From: Pseudarthrobacter chlorophenolicus A6
GTDB taxonomy: Bacteria > Actinomycetota > Actinomycetes > Actinomycetales > Micrococcaceae
Assembly: GCF_000022025.1 (NCBI RefSeq)
Contig: NC_011886.1
Location: forward strand, 3,823,209-3,887,208
DNA length: 64,000 bases
Reading direction: 5' to 3'
Position numbers and translations under genes: made by a program. Of this stretch, positions 44,216 through 53,093 are shown one piece after another. A model generated the notes under the pieces. It was not told where the DNA came from. It was given only the letters and a program-made list of their open reading frames with translations, and searched no databases. How positions within the stretch are numbered: position 1 is the stretch's first letter; the number at the start of each line of letters is the position of its first letter.

Positions 44216-45799
44216 TCAGGCTGTGCGGGCCGCCCGGACCAGTTCGGCACACCGCTCGCCGATCATCATGGTGGTGATGTTCGGGTTCACGGTGGTCAGC
44301 TCCGGCATGACGGAAGCGTCCGCCACGCGCAGGCCGGTGACGCCCTTGACCCGGAGTTCGGGATCCAGGGGTGACATCCGGTCCCCGGTCGCGCCCATGC
44401 GTACCGTCCCCGCCGGGTGGTAGACGGTGTTGTGGGTTTTACGGATGTACTCGGTGATCTGCTCATCGCTCTGGATGTCGGCACCGGGGTACAGCTCGGT
44501 TCCCACCCACTCCGACAGCGCCGGCTGGGCCGCGATCTCACGGGCCTTCCGGATGCCGGCCACCATGACGCGCATGTCGTGGCCCTCGGGGTCGGTGAAG
44601 TAGCGGGGGTCCACCTTGGGCTTGTCGCGGAAGTCCTTGCTGCGGAGCTTCACGGTGCCGCGGCTGCGGGCGTGCGTGACGTTGGGCGTGAGGCAGAAGC
44701 CGTTCTCCGTGGTGGGGAAGCCCTGGCGCAGGGTGTGCATGTCGAACGGTACGGACCCGTAGTGGAACATCAGGTCGGGGCGGTCCAGGCCGTCCTCGGT
44801 GGTGGTGAAGATGCCCGCCTCCCACCACTGGGTGGACGTCTGCGTCATGGGCTGCCTGGCTTCCCACTGGATGACGCCCTCGGGGTGGTCCTGCAGGTGC
44901 TCGCCCACGCCGGGTGAATCCACCCGGACGGGGATGCCGAACTCCTCCAGCTGGGCCGCCGGGCCGATGCCGGAGAGCATCAGCAGCTTGGGCGAATCGA
45001 TGGCACCGGTGGACACCACCACTTCGGCGCGGGCGGTGAGCTGGTGGGTCTTGGCGAAGGCGTTGTCCACCACGGCCACGCCGGTGCAGCGGTTGGCGTC
45101 GTCGAACGTAAGCTCCTTGGCGCGCAGGCCGGTCAGGAGGGTGAAGTTCTTCCGGTCCATGATGGGGTGGATGTAGGACACGGAACTGGAGGACCTGGTG
45201 CCGTCCGCGCGGCGGTTGATCTGGAAGAAGCCGGCACCGTTGATCACCGTGTCGCCGGTGTTGAAGTGCGCCTTGGGGATTCCTGCCTGTTCGCAGGCTT
45301 CCAGCATGGCCCGGCCCGTGGGGTCCGACGCCGGGACGTTCATCAGGTGCACCGGTCCCGAATCGCCGTGGTGCGGTGCGTCCGGGCCGGCGTCCTCGTT
45401 GGTTTCCAGCTGCTTGTACAGGCGGTAGGCCAGGTCCGAGGTCCAGCCTGTGGCACCGAACTTCTGCTCCCACTCGTCGATGTCCTCGCGGGGCGCCCAG
45501 AAGGCGATGCAGGAGTTGTGGCTGGAGCAGCCGCCCATCACCTTGGCCCGGGCGTGGCGCATGAAGGAGTTGCCGTTTTCCTGCTCTTCGATGGGGTAGT
45601 CCCAGTCGTAGCCGGATTCCAGCAGTTCCATCCAGCGGTCCAGCTGCAGGATCTCGGGCAGGTCCCTGTCGTCCGGGCCGGCTTCCACCAGGGCAACCTC
45701 CAGCGAGGGGTCCTCGCTGAGCCGGGAGGCCACTGCCGCCCCGGCGGAGCCGCCGCCGATCACGATGTAGTCGAAGTCTGTCTTTGCTGCTGCGCTCAT
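44216..45799 (-). CDS. codA: Choline oxidase
   Basis: The 527-residue GMC flavoprotein oxidises choline to glycine betaine with oxygen, giving hydrogen peroxide. The segment MRHARAKVMGGCSSHNSC contains the histidine that carries covalent FAD in Arthrobacter globiformis choline oxidase, and HNTVYHPAGTVRMG and SVMPELTTVNPNIT carry the catalytic His and Asn. From memory the protein is closer to that enzyme than to E. coli-type BetA dehydrogenase. The C-terminus is about 15 residues shorter than in the characterised oxidase. It is the last gene of betT-betB-codA on the minus strand. Downstream genes converge, so the operon ends here. Confidence 0.9.
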   Translation of the reverse strand: MSAAAKTDFDYIVIGGGSAGAAVASRLSEDPSLEVALVEAGPDDRDLPEILQLDRWMELLESGYDWDYPIEEQENGNSFMRHARAKVMGGCSSHNSCIAFWAPREDIDEWEQKFGATGWTSDLAYRLYKQLETNEDAGPDAPHHGDSGPVHLMNVPASDPTGRAMLEACEQAGIPKAHFNTGDTVINGAGFFQINRRADGTRSSSSVSYIHPIMDRKNFTLLTGLRAKELTFDDANRCTGVAVVDNAFAKTHQLTARAEVVVSTGAIDSPKLLMLSGIGPAAQLEEFGIPVRVDSPGVGEHLQDHPEGVIQWEARQPMTQTSTQWWEAGIFTTTEDGLDRPDLMFHYGSVPFDMHTLRQGFPTTENGFCLTPNVTHARSRGTVKLRSKDFRDKPKVDPRYFTDPEGHDMRVMVAGIRKAREIAAQPALSEWVGTELYPGADIQSDEQITEYIRKTHNTVYHPAGTVRMGATGDRMSPLDPELRVKGVTGLRVADASVMPELTTVNPNITTMMIGERCAELVRAARTA

Positions 45800-45801
45800 A
45801 A

Positions 45802-47301
45802 TCAGTTCCCCCCTGCAGGTGCGGCGGCGTGGTCCGCGAACCAGCCGGTGACCTGCGGATCGATGTTCTGGTAGACGTGCTTGGCTTCCTGGTACTCGGC
45901 CAGGCCGGTGGGGCCCAGTTCACGGCCGACGCCGGACTGCCCGAAGCCGCCCCATTCCGCCTGCGGCAGGTAGGGGTGGAAATCGTTGATCCAGATGGTG
46001 CCGTGGCGGAGGGCCCGGGCCACCCGCTGGGATTTCCCGGCGTCCTGTGACCAGACAGCCCCGGCGAGGCCGTAGTGGGTGTCATTGCCGAGCTTCACGG
46101 CCTCGGCTTCGCTGGTGAAGGTTTCCACCGTCACCACGGGCCCGAACGCCTCGTCCACCAGGACGGACATTCCGCTGGTGACCTGGTCCAGGACGGTGGG
46201 CAGGTAGTAGAAGCCCTTTTCCAGGTCCCCGGTTCCCCATGCGCCGCCGCAGCGCAGGCGGGCGCCCTCTGCAACGCCCTTGTCCACGTAGGCGGTGACC
46301 TTGTCCCGGTGGGCTGCGGAAATCAGCGGGCCGGTCTCGGCGTCGGCGTCGAACGGGCCACCCAGGCGGATCTGGCCCGCGCGGCGTACCAGCTCATCGA
46401 CGAACTTCTCCGCAATGGATTCCTCCACGATCAGGCGGGCACCGGCGGAGCAGACCTGGCCGGAGTGGACGAATGCCGCGTTGAGGGCGTTGTCCAGGGC
46501 GGCGTCGAAATCAGCGTCCGCGAAGACGATGTTGGGGTTCTTGCCGCCCAGTTCCAAGGCGACCTTCTTGACCGAGGCGGCCGCCGAGGCAGCAATCACC
46601 TTGCCTGTTTCCAGGCCGCCGGTGAAGGAGACCAGGTCCACGTCCGGGTGGCTGGACAGGACGGAGCCCACGGTCTTGCCGTCGCCCAGTACCAGGTTGG
46701 CGACGCCGTCGGGCAGCCCCAGCTCCTGGAGGACTTCCATCATGAGGATGGACGTGTGCGGCGTCAGTTCGCTGGGCTTGAGGACGAAGCTGCAGCCTGC
46801 CGCCAGCGCCGGGGCGATCTTCCACGCCGCCTGCAGCAGCGGGTAGTTCCAGGGCGCGATCAGGGAGCAGACGCCCACGGGCTCGTACTCGATGCGGCTG
46901 ACCACCATGGGGCTGCCGGCATCCACCAGGCGGCCGGATTCCTGCCCGGCGAGCTTGCCGAAGTATTCGAAGCAGTTGGCGATGTCGTCCATGTCGATCT
47001 CGCTTTCCACCAGGCGCTTGCCCGTGTCCAGCGTTTCGGCCCGGGCAAACTCGTCCTTGCGCTCGCGCAGCCGGGCAGCCACCTTGAGCAGGAAAGAGCC
47101 GCGCTCCAGCGGAGACTTCCCGGACCACTCGCCGGCATCGAAGGCAGAACGTGCAGCCAGTACCGCACGGCCGGCGTCGTCAGCCGTCCCTTCGGCGACG
47201 GTGCCCACCAGCTCGCCGTCCGCCGGGCAGTGAATGTCCCGCGTGCCGGCGTCGGACGCTCCGGTCCACGTGCCGCCGATGAATAGCGTTGAGGCGTTCA
47301 T
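45802..47301 (-). CDS. betB: Betaine aldehyde dehydrogenase
   Basis: This 499-residue aldehyde dehydrogenase oxidises betaine aldehyde to glycine betaine with NAD. Visible motifs are the NAD-binding SLIAPWNYPLLQAAWK, FTGGLETGKVIA, the catalytic Glu in LELGGKNPNIVF, and the catalytic Cys in NAAFVHSGQVCSAGARL. Its start at 47301 follows AGGAGGAAACG. It overlaps betT by 4 bases and lies just upstream of codA, so it can finish the aldehyde left by choline oxidase. Confidence 0.94.
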   Translation of the reverse strand: MNASTLFIGGTWTGASDAGTRDIHCPADGELVGTVAEGTADDAGRAVLAARSAFDAGEWSGKSPLERGSFLLKVAARLRERKDEFARAETLDTGKRLVESEIDMDDIANCFEYFGKLAGQESGRLVDAGSPMVVSRIEYEPVGVCSLIAPWNYPLLQAAWKIAPALAAGCSFVLKPSELTPHTSILMMEVLQELGLPDGVANLVLGDGKTVGSVLSSHPDVDLVSFTGGLETGKVIAASAAASVKKVALELGGKNPNIVFADADFDAALDNALNAAFVHSGQVCSAGARLIVEESIAEKFVDELVRRAGQIRLGGPFDADAETGPLISAAHRDKVTAYVDKGVAEGARLRCGGAWGTGDLEKGFYYLPTVLDQVTSGMSVLVDEAFGPVVTVETFTSEAEAVKLGNDTHYGLAGAVWSQDAGKSQRVARALRHGTIWINDFHPYLPQAEWGGFGQSGVGRELGPTGLAEYQEAKHVYQNIDPQVTGWFADHAAAPAGGN

Positions 47302-49472
47302 TTCGTTTCCTCCTGCATGTCGAAGTCTGATTCCCAATTGTCTTTGGCCACCTGGTCCTCGACCAGGACGGTGTTTCCGGGTGCTGCACGGTTCAGGTGC
47401 AGGAATTCAAGGTGCTGCTCATAGTGGTCCAGCACATCGGTGATGACCTGCTCGCGGGTGTACCCCATGAGGTCGTAGCCGTGGCTGCCCTCCTGCGAGA
47501 ACACCTCCATCCGGTAGTAGCGGTCTTCCGGATCGGCACGGCGGGTGGCGTAGCTGGGCGTCTCATACTGGACCGGGTAGATCTGGTACTTGAACGCCCG
47601 TTCCTCCCCCATGGCCAGCTGCAGGTCGATGCTGTTGATGCCGCACGGCTCCACGGTGGTTACGGTCAGGGACGTCTCGGCACCCTGGGACTTGAGCTCC
47701 GCCTCGACATCCTTCAGGGCCGGCAGGGCCACGGTTTCGGCGAAGCGCGTTGTCTGTTTGCGGCCCGGGTAGCTCATGGCGCGGCTGAGCCGCTGCCGCC
47801 AGGTCCGTCCGCCCCGCTGGTCCAGGGACCGGCCGGTAATGATGCCAGGCAGGCTGGCGCGGTAGCTGTCGTTGAGCGAGTTCTCCACCCGCAGCGCCTT
47901 GTAGAGCCCCAGCATGATCAGCACCAGCAGCAGCGAGAGCGGCAGTCCCATGATGATGGTCGCGTTCTGCAGCGTGGGAACACCACCCACCGTCAGCATG
48001 GCCAGGGTCAGCAGGCCGGTGGCCACTGCCCAGAAGACGCGCATCCACTCGGGGCCGTCGGAATCGGCATCCTTGAGGTGCGAGGTGAAGTTGGACATCA
48101 CCAGGGCGCCGGAATCGGCCGAGGTCACGTAGAAGAGCAACCCGGTGAACGTGGCCACCGCGGCGGTGACGGGCACGGCGGGGAACTGTTCCAGCAGGCT
48201 GTAGAAGCCGCGTTCCGGGTGGCTCATGGCCGCCTCGCCGAACGCCGCGTTGCCGTTCATGATCAGGTCGAGGCTGGAGTTTCCAAAGATGGAGATCCAC
48301 AGCACGATGAAGATGAACGGCACGGTCATGGTGCCCAGGACGAACTGGCGGATGGTGCGGCCGCGGGAAATGCGGGCCAGGAACAGGCCGACGAACGGTG
48401 CCCAGGCGATCCACCAGGCCCAGAAGAACAGGGTCCAGGCGTTCATCCAGTCCGTGGGCCGGTCATAGGCGAACGTGTCCAGGGTCATCGCGGGGAACCG
48501 GCTCATAACGTCACCGATGTTTTGGGCGATCCCGTCCAGCAGGAAGCTGGTCTTACCGGTGACCAGGACGAAAAGCATCAGGGCGACGGCCAGGATCACG
48601 TTGAGCTCGGAGAGCCGCCGGATTCCCTTCTCGACGCCGGAAACCACGGACACGGTAGCCATCACTACGGACAGGACGATCAGGCCGATCTGCACGGCCA
48701 GGTCCTCCGGAATGCCGAACATGAAGTTCAGCCCGTAGTTGAGCTGGACGACGCCGATGCCCAGTGACGTGGCGATCCCGAAGATGGTGCCAAGGAGGGC
48801 CGCGATGTCCACCGCGTGCCCTACTGGGCCCTCGATCTTCTTGCCGAAGATGGGGTAGAGGGCGGAGCGGATGCTCAGCGGCAGGTTGTGCCGGTAGGAG
48901 AAGTAGCCCAGCGCGAGCCCCATGAGGGCGTACAGCGCCCAGCCTGTGATGCCGTAGTGGAACAGCGTCCACACCAGCGCCTGGCGGGCGGCCTCCGCGG
49001 TTCCGCCCTCGCCCTGCGGCGGGGCCAGGTACTGGCTCACCGGTTCAGACACGGAGAAGAACATCAGGTCGATGCCTATGCCGGCGGCAAACAGCATGGC
49101 CGCCCAGGTGAACATGCCGAACTGTGGTTTGGAGTGGTCCGGCCCGAGCTTCGTCTTTCCCACCCGGGAGAGGGCGGCCACCAGGACGAAGATGACCACG
49201 GCGGTGACGATCATGAAGTAGTACCACCCCATGTTGGTGGACACCCAGCCCACCATGGCCCCGATGACCGCCTCCGCGTTGTCCTTGGCCATGATGGCCC
49301 ACAGGGCGATAGCCACCACGCCGGTGGCGGAGCCCAGGAAGACTGTCTTGTTGACCCGGGTTTTGGCCGCCGGGCCGGCGCTGTGGTTGGTATTTCCGCC
49401 GTTCGCGGGTGGCTTTCGTTCTTCTTTCTCAGGACCCGTGGTGTCCACGGGCGGTACTGCATTCTGGCTCAT
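47298..49472 (-). CDS. betT: BCCT-family choline transporter
   Basis: The 724-residue membrane protein has the BCCT core of 12 helices (about residues 45-565) and the Trp-rich FFWAWWIAWAPFVGLFLA motif near residues 345-362, then RISRGRTIRQF. The C-terminal cytoplasmic domain of about 160 residues is long, as in E. coli BetT, where it takes part in osmotic control. The operon with betB and codA makes choline the likely substrate. The ATG at 49472 has a weak GGA-type site; the frame is open to 49538. Confidence 0.93.
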   Translation of the reverse strand: MSQNAVPPVDTTGPEKEERKPPANGGNTNHSAGPAAKTRVNKTVFLGSATGVVAIALWAIMAKDNAEAVIGAMVGWVSTNMGWYYFMIVTAVVIFVLVAALSRVGKTKLGPDHSKPQFGMFTWAAMLFAAGIGIDLMFFSVSEPVSQYLAPPQGEGGTAEAARQALVWTLFHYGITGWALYALMGLALGYFSYRHNLPLSIRSALYPIFGKKIEGPVGHAVDIAALLGTIFGIATSLGIGVVQLNYGLNFMFGIPEDLAVQIGLIVLSVVMATVSVVSGVEKGIRRLSELNVILAVALMLFVLVTGKTSFLLDGIAQNIGDVMSRFPAMTLDTFAYDRPTDWMNAWTLFFWAWWIAWAPFVGLFLARISRGRTIRQFVLGTMTVPFIFIVLWISIFGNSSLDLIMNGNAAFGEAAMSHPERGFYSLLEQFPAVPVTAAVATFTGLLFYVTSADSGALVMSNFTSHLKDADSDGPEWMRVFWAVATGLLTLAMLTVGGVPTLQNATIIMGLPLSLLLVLIMLGLYKALRVENSLNDSYRASLPGIITGRSLDQRGGRTWRQRLSRAMSYPGRKQTTRFAETVALPALKDVEAELKSQGAETSLTVTTVEPCGINSIDLQLAMGEERAFKYQIYPVQYETPSYATRRADPEDRYYRMEVFSQEGSHGYDLMGYTREQVITDVLDHYEQHLEFLHLNRAAPGNTVLVEDQVAKDNWESDFDMQEETK

Positions 49473-49582
49473 CAGATCCCGTTCCAGTTTTGAGGCTGCG
49501 GTCCAGACGCCGGGCGTACGGGGCCGCTGAGGGCACACCGAATGAAGATCAGGCCGGGCGTCGCATTGAGTCTGGCTTGGCT

Positions 49583-49597
49583 TTCGACGCTATCAAC
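49583..49597 (-). promoter_or_regulatory. Single GTTGA-N5-TCGAA box upstream of betT
   Basis: The minus-strand box GTTGA-TAGCG-TCGAA resembles one half of the tandem boxes found before the BCCT and second dimethylglycine-oxidase-like genes. No second box at 19 bases is clear. The rest of the gap 49473-49771 shows no gene. Confidence 0.35.
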
Positions 49598-49771
49598 GCG
49601 TCCACTAAAGGGCAGACTTTTATGAATCCGGTCACGGCGGCCCGTGACGCGGCCAACGGCCGGAGTCCCGTGTCTGCACCCGCGTTCGCAGGGGAAGAAA
49701 GCGGTCCCTGCGCCGGTTGCAGGCAGTAGGGTTGGCTGGAACGGCCCTACTCCCACAAGCCAAGGAGCACC

Positions 49772-50074
49772 ATGCCCGCCATTGTCCATTTTGAGGTCCG
49801 GATCGATCCCGAGCGCCGGGATGAGGCCGCGAAGTATCTGGCCGAAACGCTCGCCGCCACCCGCGCCTGGCCGGGCAACCAGGGCATTGAGGCGCTGGTG
49901 GACGACGCCGATCCCTGCCACATCCTGGTGGTGGAAACCTGGGCCACCACGCAGGACCACGACGACTACGCCGCATGGCGCACCACTCCGGAGGGCAAGA
50001 GCTCCCTCGGTGAGATCCTGGCCGCGCCGCCGTCCAAGCAGGTGTACTCCGAAACCCTGCCGCTGGGTCTTTAA
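49772..50074 (+). CDS. Antibiotic biosynthesis monooxygenase-domain protein
   Basis: The 100-residue protein is a single ABM domain of the YgiN/HmoA-type dimeric alpha-beta barrel. The start IVHFEVRIDPERRDEAAKYL and the central ILVVETWATTQDHDDYAAW with the typical downstream helix are seen. Such proteins act as quinol monooxygenases or as ligand-binding proteins; the substrate here is unknown. A good AAGGAG site precedes the ATG. Confidence 0.88.
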   Translation: MPAIVHFEVRIDPERRDEAAKYLAETLAATRAWPGNQGIEALVDDADPCHILVVETWATTQDHDDYAAWRTTPEGKSSLGEILAAPPSKQVYSETLPLGL

Positions 50075-50137
50075 GGCTTGCAGCACCCGTAATGCAGCAG
50101 GGCGCCCCGGGCACCCGGCGTCCCTAGACTGAAGCCT

Positions 50138-50788
50138 ATGGACTCACTTCTGTACGACCTGCCGGCCCTGACCATCCGCAGCATCTCCGTCAGCGAGATG
50201 GACAACAACGTGTACCTGCTGACGGCGAAGGAGAGCGGCGCCCAACTGCTGATTGACGCCGCCGACGACCTCCCGGCCATCCGGCAGCTCATCGCGGACG
50301 GAGCCGCCGACACCAAGGCTGAACCGAAGCTGGCGCTGATCGCCACCACGCACCAGCACTGGGACCACGTCCGGGCGCTGAAGGAACTGGTGGAGGCTAC
50401 GGGGGCGCGCACCGCCGCCGGAACGGACGACGCCGAGGCGCTGCCCGTTCCCGTGGACGTCCGGCTCAGCCACGGCGACGTGGGCAACTTCGACGGCTTC
50501 AACGTCACGGCGGTGCACCTGCGCGGCCACACCCCGGGCTCCATCGCGTTTGTGTACGAGGACCCTGAAGGGCCGGCGCACATTTTCTCCGGTGACTCCC
50601 TGTTTCCGGGCGGCGTGGGCAACACCCAGAAGGACCCGGAACGGTTCGCCCAACTCCTGGACGACGTCACCGAGCGGCTGTTCGGCACCTACCCGGACAC
50701 CGCCGTCGTCCATCCCGGCCACGGCAAGCCCACAACCCTGGGCGCCGAACGGCCGCACCTGGAGGAATGGCGCGCCCGCGGCTGGTAA
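50138..50788 (+). CDS. MBL-fold metallo-hydrolase
   Basis: The 216-residue protein is a glyoxalase II-like MBL hydrolase. Metal-binding motifs TTHQHWDHV (near residues 68-76), the His in HLRGHTPGS, the Asp in IFSGDSLFPGGVG and the His in VVHPGHGKPT are all present. It shows no mycothiol-pathway neighbour, so its thioester substrate is unknown. The start is probably leaderless, with TAGACT at 50125-50130 ending 7 bases before the ATG. A bidirectional terminator follows. Confidence 0.9.
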   Translation: MDSLLYDLPALTIRSISVSEMDNNVYLLTAKESGAQLLIDAADDLPAIRQLIADGAADTKAEPKLALIATTHQHWDHVRALKELVEATGARTAAGTDDAEALPVPVDVRLSHGDVGNFDGFNVTAVHLRGHTPGSIAFVYEDPEGPAHIFSGDSLFPGGVGNTQKDPERFAQLLDDVTERLFGTYPDTAVVHPGHGKPTTLGAERPHLEEWRARGW

Positions 50789-50796
50789 AACAAAAA

Positions 50797-50844
50797 GCGG
50801 TGGTTGAGCTGTCGAAACCGGGTTTCGACAAGCTCAACCACCGC
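50797..50844. terminator. Bidirectional terminator, dispersed inverted repeat
   Basis: GCGGTGGTTGAGCT and GTCGAAACC pair with GGTTTCGAC and AGCTCAACCACCGC, with T-runs on both sides (TTTTTGTTTT on the minus strand, TAGTTTTTAG on the plus strand). It lies between the convergent MBL and helicase genes and closely resembles the hairpin at 1275. Confidence 0.9.
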
Positions 50845-50868
50845 CGTAGTTTTTAGGGCTAGCGGGGA

Positions 50869-52764
50869 TTAGCGGCCGCGGCGCTCGTTCGACGCAGGCG
50901 CGGAGGCGCGGCGGGGACCGCTGCGCGCCGGACGGCCGGAACCGTTGCTCGAGCCGCCGTTGCCGGCGCTGTAGGAACCACCCGAGGTGCCGCCGGTGTT
51001 GGAGGACCAGACTGCCTTGGAACCGCCGCCGGCTGCTCCGGCGGAACGCTGGCCACGGCCACCGGACGCACCGGCTGCTGCACGCTGGCCGGTGGCCGGG
51101 CGCCCGTTGCGCTGCCCGCCGCCCGAAGCGGGACGGCCGGAGCCGCCGCGGGGTGCCTCGCTGCGGGTAATGCGTGAATCGGTGCGGCCCTCCGAAGAGC
51201 GTCCGTCCGAACCGCGCCCGGCTGCTGCGCGGCCGCCTGCTGCGGGGACGTCGTTGCGGTGGGTGCTGGCGGTGCCACGGCCCCGGGCATTGCGCCGGGC
51301 AGCTGCTGCCGCCACGGAGCGGTCCTCGTTCTGTTCCCGCACGGCATCTACGGCGGCCCGGGCCTCGGTGCGGCCTTCGAAGGCAGCGGCGCGGCGCTGG
51401 GCGCGCGGGACGTCAGTACGGGTGGGTTCGGCGGAGACCTTGCCCCTGCCGCCGCGGCCTCCACGGCCACCGGCCGACGGAGACGCCTGGCGGCGGGCAC
51501 GCTTGCGTTCGGCGTTGGCACCGGTGGAGGTGCCGCCGCCCTGCTGCGCAGCCTTCTTGGCCAGCAGCGCAGCGCGGGTCCGCGGATCGATCTTGTCAGC
51601 CATTTCGCCCACGAGCTCGGCGACCAGCGGGGAGTTGGCTGTAACGCGCTCGAAGCTGACCTCAACGCCGGCGGCCTTCATCAGCTTCTTCACGTCGGAC
51701 TGCTGCTCCGGCAGGGTCAGCGTGACCACGGTGCCGTCGGAACCGGCGCGGGCGGTACGGCCCGAGCGGTGCAGGTATGCCTTGTGCTCGGTGGGCGGAT
51801 CCACGTGGATGACCAGTTCTACGTCATCCACGTGCACACCGCGGGCGGCGACGTCCGTGGCCACCAGGACGCGGACGTCACCGTTGGAGAATTCGGCCAG
51901 GTTGCGGTCACGGGCGTTCTGCGAGAGGTTGCCGTGCAGGTCGACGGCGGGGATACCGGCATCGGTGAGGGTCTTGGCCAGCTTGCGGGCGTGGTGCTTG
52001 GTCCGCATGAAGAGGACGCGGCGGCCGGCGCCGGAGGCGAGCTCCACGATCAGCTGCTTCTTGACGGTCTGGTCATTCACCACCAGCACGTGGTGTTCCA
52101 TGGTGGTCACCGCGGCCTGTGGATCATCCACGGAGTGGGTCAGCGGGTTGGACAGGTAGCGCTGGACGATCTTGTCCACGCCGTTGTCCAGGGTGGCGGA
52201 GAAGAGCAGGCGCTGGCCCTGGCTGGGGGTCATGTCCATGAGCTTCTTGACCACGGGCAGGAAGCCGAGGTCCGCCATGTGGTCTGCCTCGTCGAGGACG
52301 GTGATTTCCACAGCCTCGAGGCTGAGGATGCGCTGGCGGATCAGGTCCTCCAGGCGGCCGGGGCAGGCGATGACGATGTCGACGCCGGCGCGCAGCGCCT
52401 TCTCCTGGCGGGCCTGGGAGATGCCGCCGTAGATCACGGTGGTGTTCAGGCCGGCGGCCTTGGCCAGCGGCTCGATGGTGGCGTTGATCTGGGTTGCCAG
52501 TTCACGGGTGGGTGCCAGGACCAGGCCCATGGGGCGGCCGGGCTTGCGGAAGTGCTTGGCTTCCCGCTCAGCGAGTCTTGCTACAAGCGGGATAGCGAAA
52601 GCGATGGTTTTACCGGATCCGGTCCGGCCCCGGCCCAGGACGTCACGGCCGGACAGCGTGTCCGGAAGGGTCTTCACCTGAATGGGGAACGGTTCAACGA
52701 TTCCCTGGGCGGTAAGGGTGTCTGCAAGGGCCTTGGGAGTACCGAGGGCAGCAAAAGTAGTCAT
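50869..52764 (-). CDS. DEAD-box RNA helicase with long Arg/Gly-rich tail
   Basis: The 631-residue protein has a complete DEAD-box core (residues about 1-375): Q-motif region GIVEPFPIQ, motif I GRTGSGKT, motif II LDEADHM, motif III FSATL and motif VI HRSGRTARAG. The last 240 residues are low-complexity, rich in Arg, Gly, Ala, Ser and Thr (about 400-631), which is typical for RNA-binding tails of RhlE/CsdA-type helicases that act on ribosome assembly or RNA decay, often in cold. The upstream leader contains an intrinsic terminator, so expression may be attenuated. Confidence 0.94.
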   Translation of the reverse strand: MTTFAALGTPKALADTLTAQGIVEPFPIQVKTLPDTLSGRDVLGRGRTGSGKTIAFAIPLVARLAEREAKHFRKPGRPMGLVLAPTRELATQINATIEPLAKAAGLNTTVIYGGISQARQEKALRAGVDIVIACPGRLEDLIRQRILSLEAVEITVLDEADHMADLGFLPVVKKLMDMTPSQGQRLLFSATLDNGVDKIVQRYLSNPLTHSVDDPQAAVTTMEHHVLVVNDQTVKKQLIVELASGAGRRVLFMRTKHHARKLAKTLTDAGIPAVDLHGNLSQNARDRNLAEFSNGDVRVLVATDVAARGVHVDDVELVIHVDPPTEHKAYLHRSGRTARAGSDGTVVTLTLPEQQSDVKKLMKAAGVEVSFERVTANSPLVAELVGEMADKIDPRTRAALLAKKAAQQGGGTSTGANAERKRARRQASPSAGGRGGRGGRGKVSAEPTRTDVPRAQRRAAAFEGRTEARAAVDAVREQNEDRSVAAAAARRNARGRGTASTHRNDVPAAGGRAAAGRGSDGRSSEGRTDSRITRSEAPRGGSGRPASGGGQRNGRPATGQRAAAGASGGRGQRSAGAAGGGSKAVWSSNTGGTSGGSYSAGNGGSSNGSGRPARSGPRRASAPASNERRGR

Positions 52765-52937
52765 GTAGTTTTTTACGGTCTTTCTGGCGGTATCCAGGCG
52801 GATATCGGCCCCCGATGCCGGTTGGACCAGGGGTTCGCCGAAGAAAAGTCAGGTGATCAACCGTTCTGCTGCATAAAGGGGCAGCCAGCCGGGACCAAAT
52901 GGAACGCGTTCATCGACGCAGGATGTGCCTCTCACAT

Positions 52938-52975
52938 GAAAAAAGCCCTGTCCCTAAATGAAGGGTTACCAGGGC
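52938..52975 (-). terminator. Intrinsic terminator inside the helicase leader
   Basis: On the minus strand GCCCTG-GTA-ACCCT pairs with AGGGA-CAGGGC and is followed by six T bases. It stands about 175 bases before the helicase start and downstream of a possible TACGAT -10 box (52999-53004), so transcripts could stop before the gene. Apart from these elements, the gap 52765-53093 has no gene. A seven-codon frame (MVELDVQ) at 52977-53000 overlaps the -10 box and is doubtful. Confidence 0.75.
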
Positions 52976-53093
52976 ATCACTGCACATCAAGTTCCACCAT
53001 CGTAGCATCCTTGCACCGCCGGTGTTTAAGTGGCGTCAACCGCGACCGCTTCAGGGCGTTGCCGTGCCGGGTGCCACACGGCAGGGTTGAGGC

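Noticed and set aside
44216..45799. Choline dehydrogenase BetA
   Set aside because: The segment with SSHNSC and the overall match favour choline oxidase of the Arthrobacter type, in which this histidine binds FAD covalently.
52977..53000. A seven-residue leader peptide MVELDVQ before the helicase terminator
   Set aside because: Its start codon overlaps the likely -10 box, so it would lie upstream of the transcription start. It has no ribosome-binding site.
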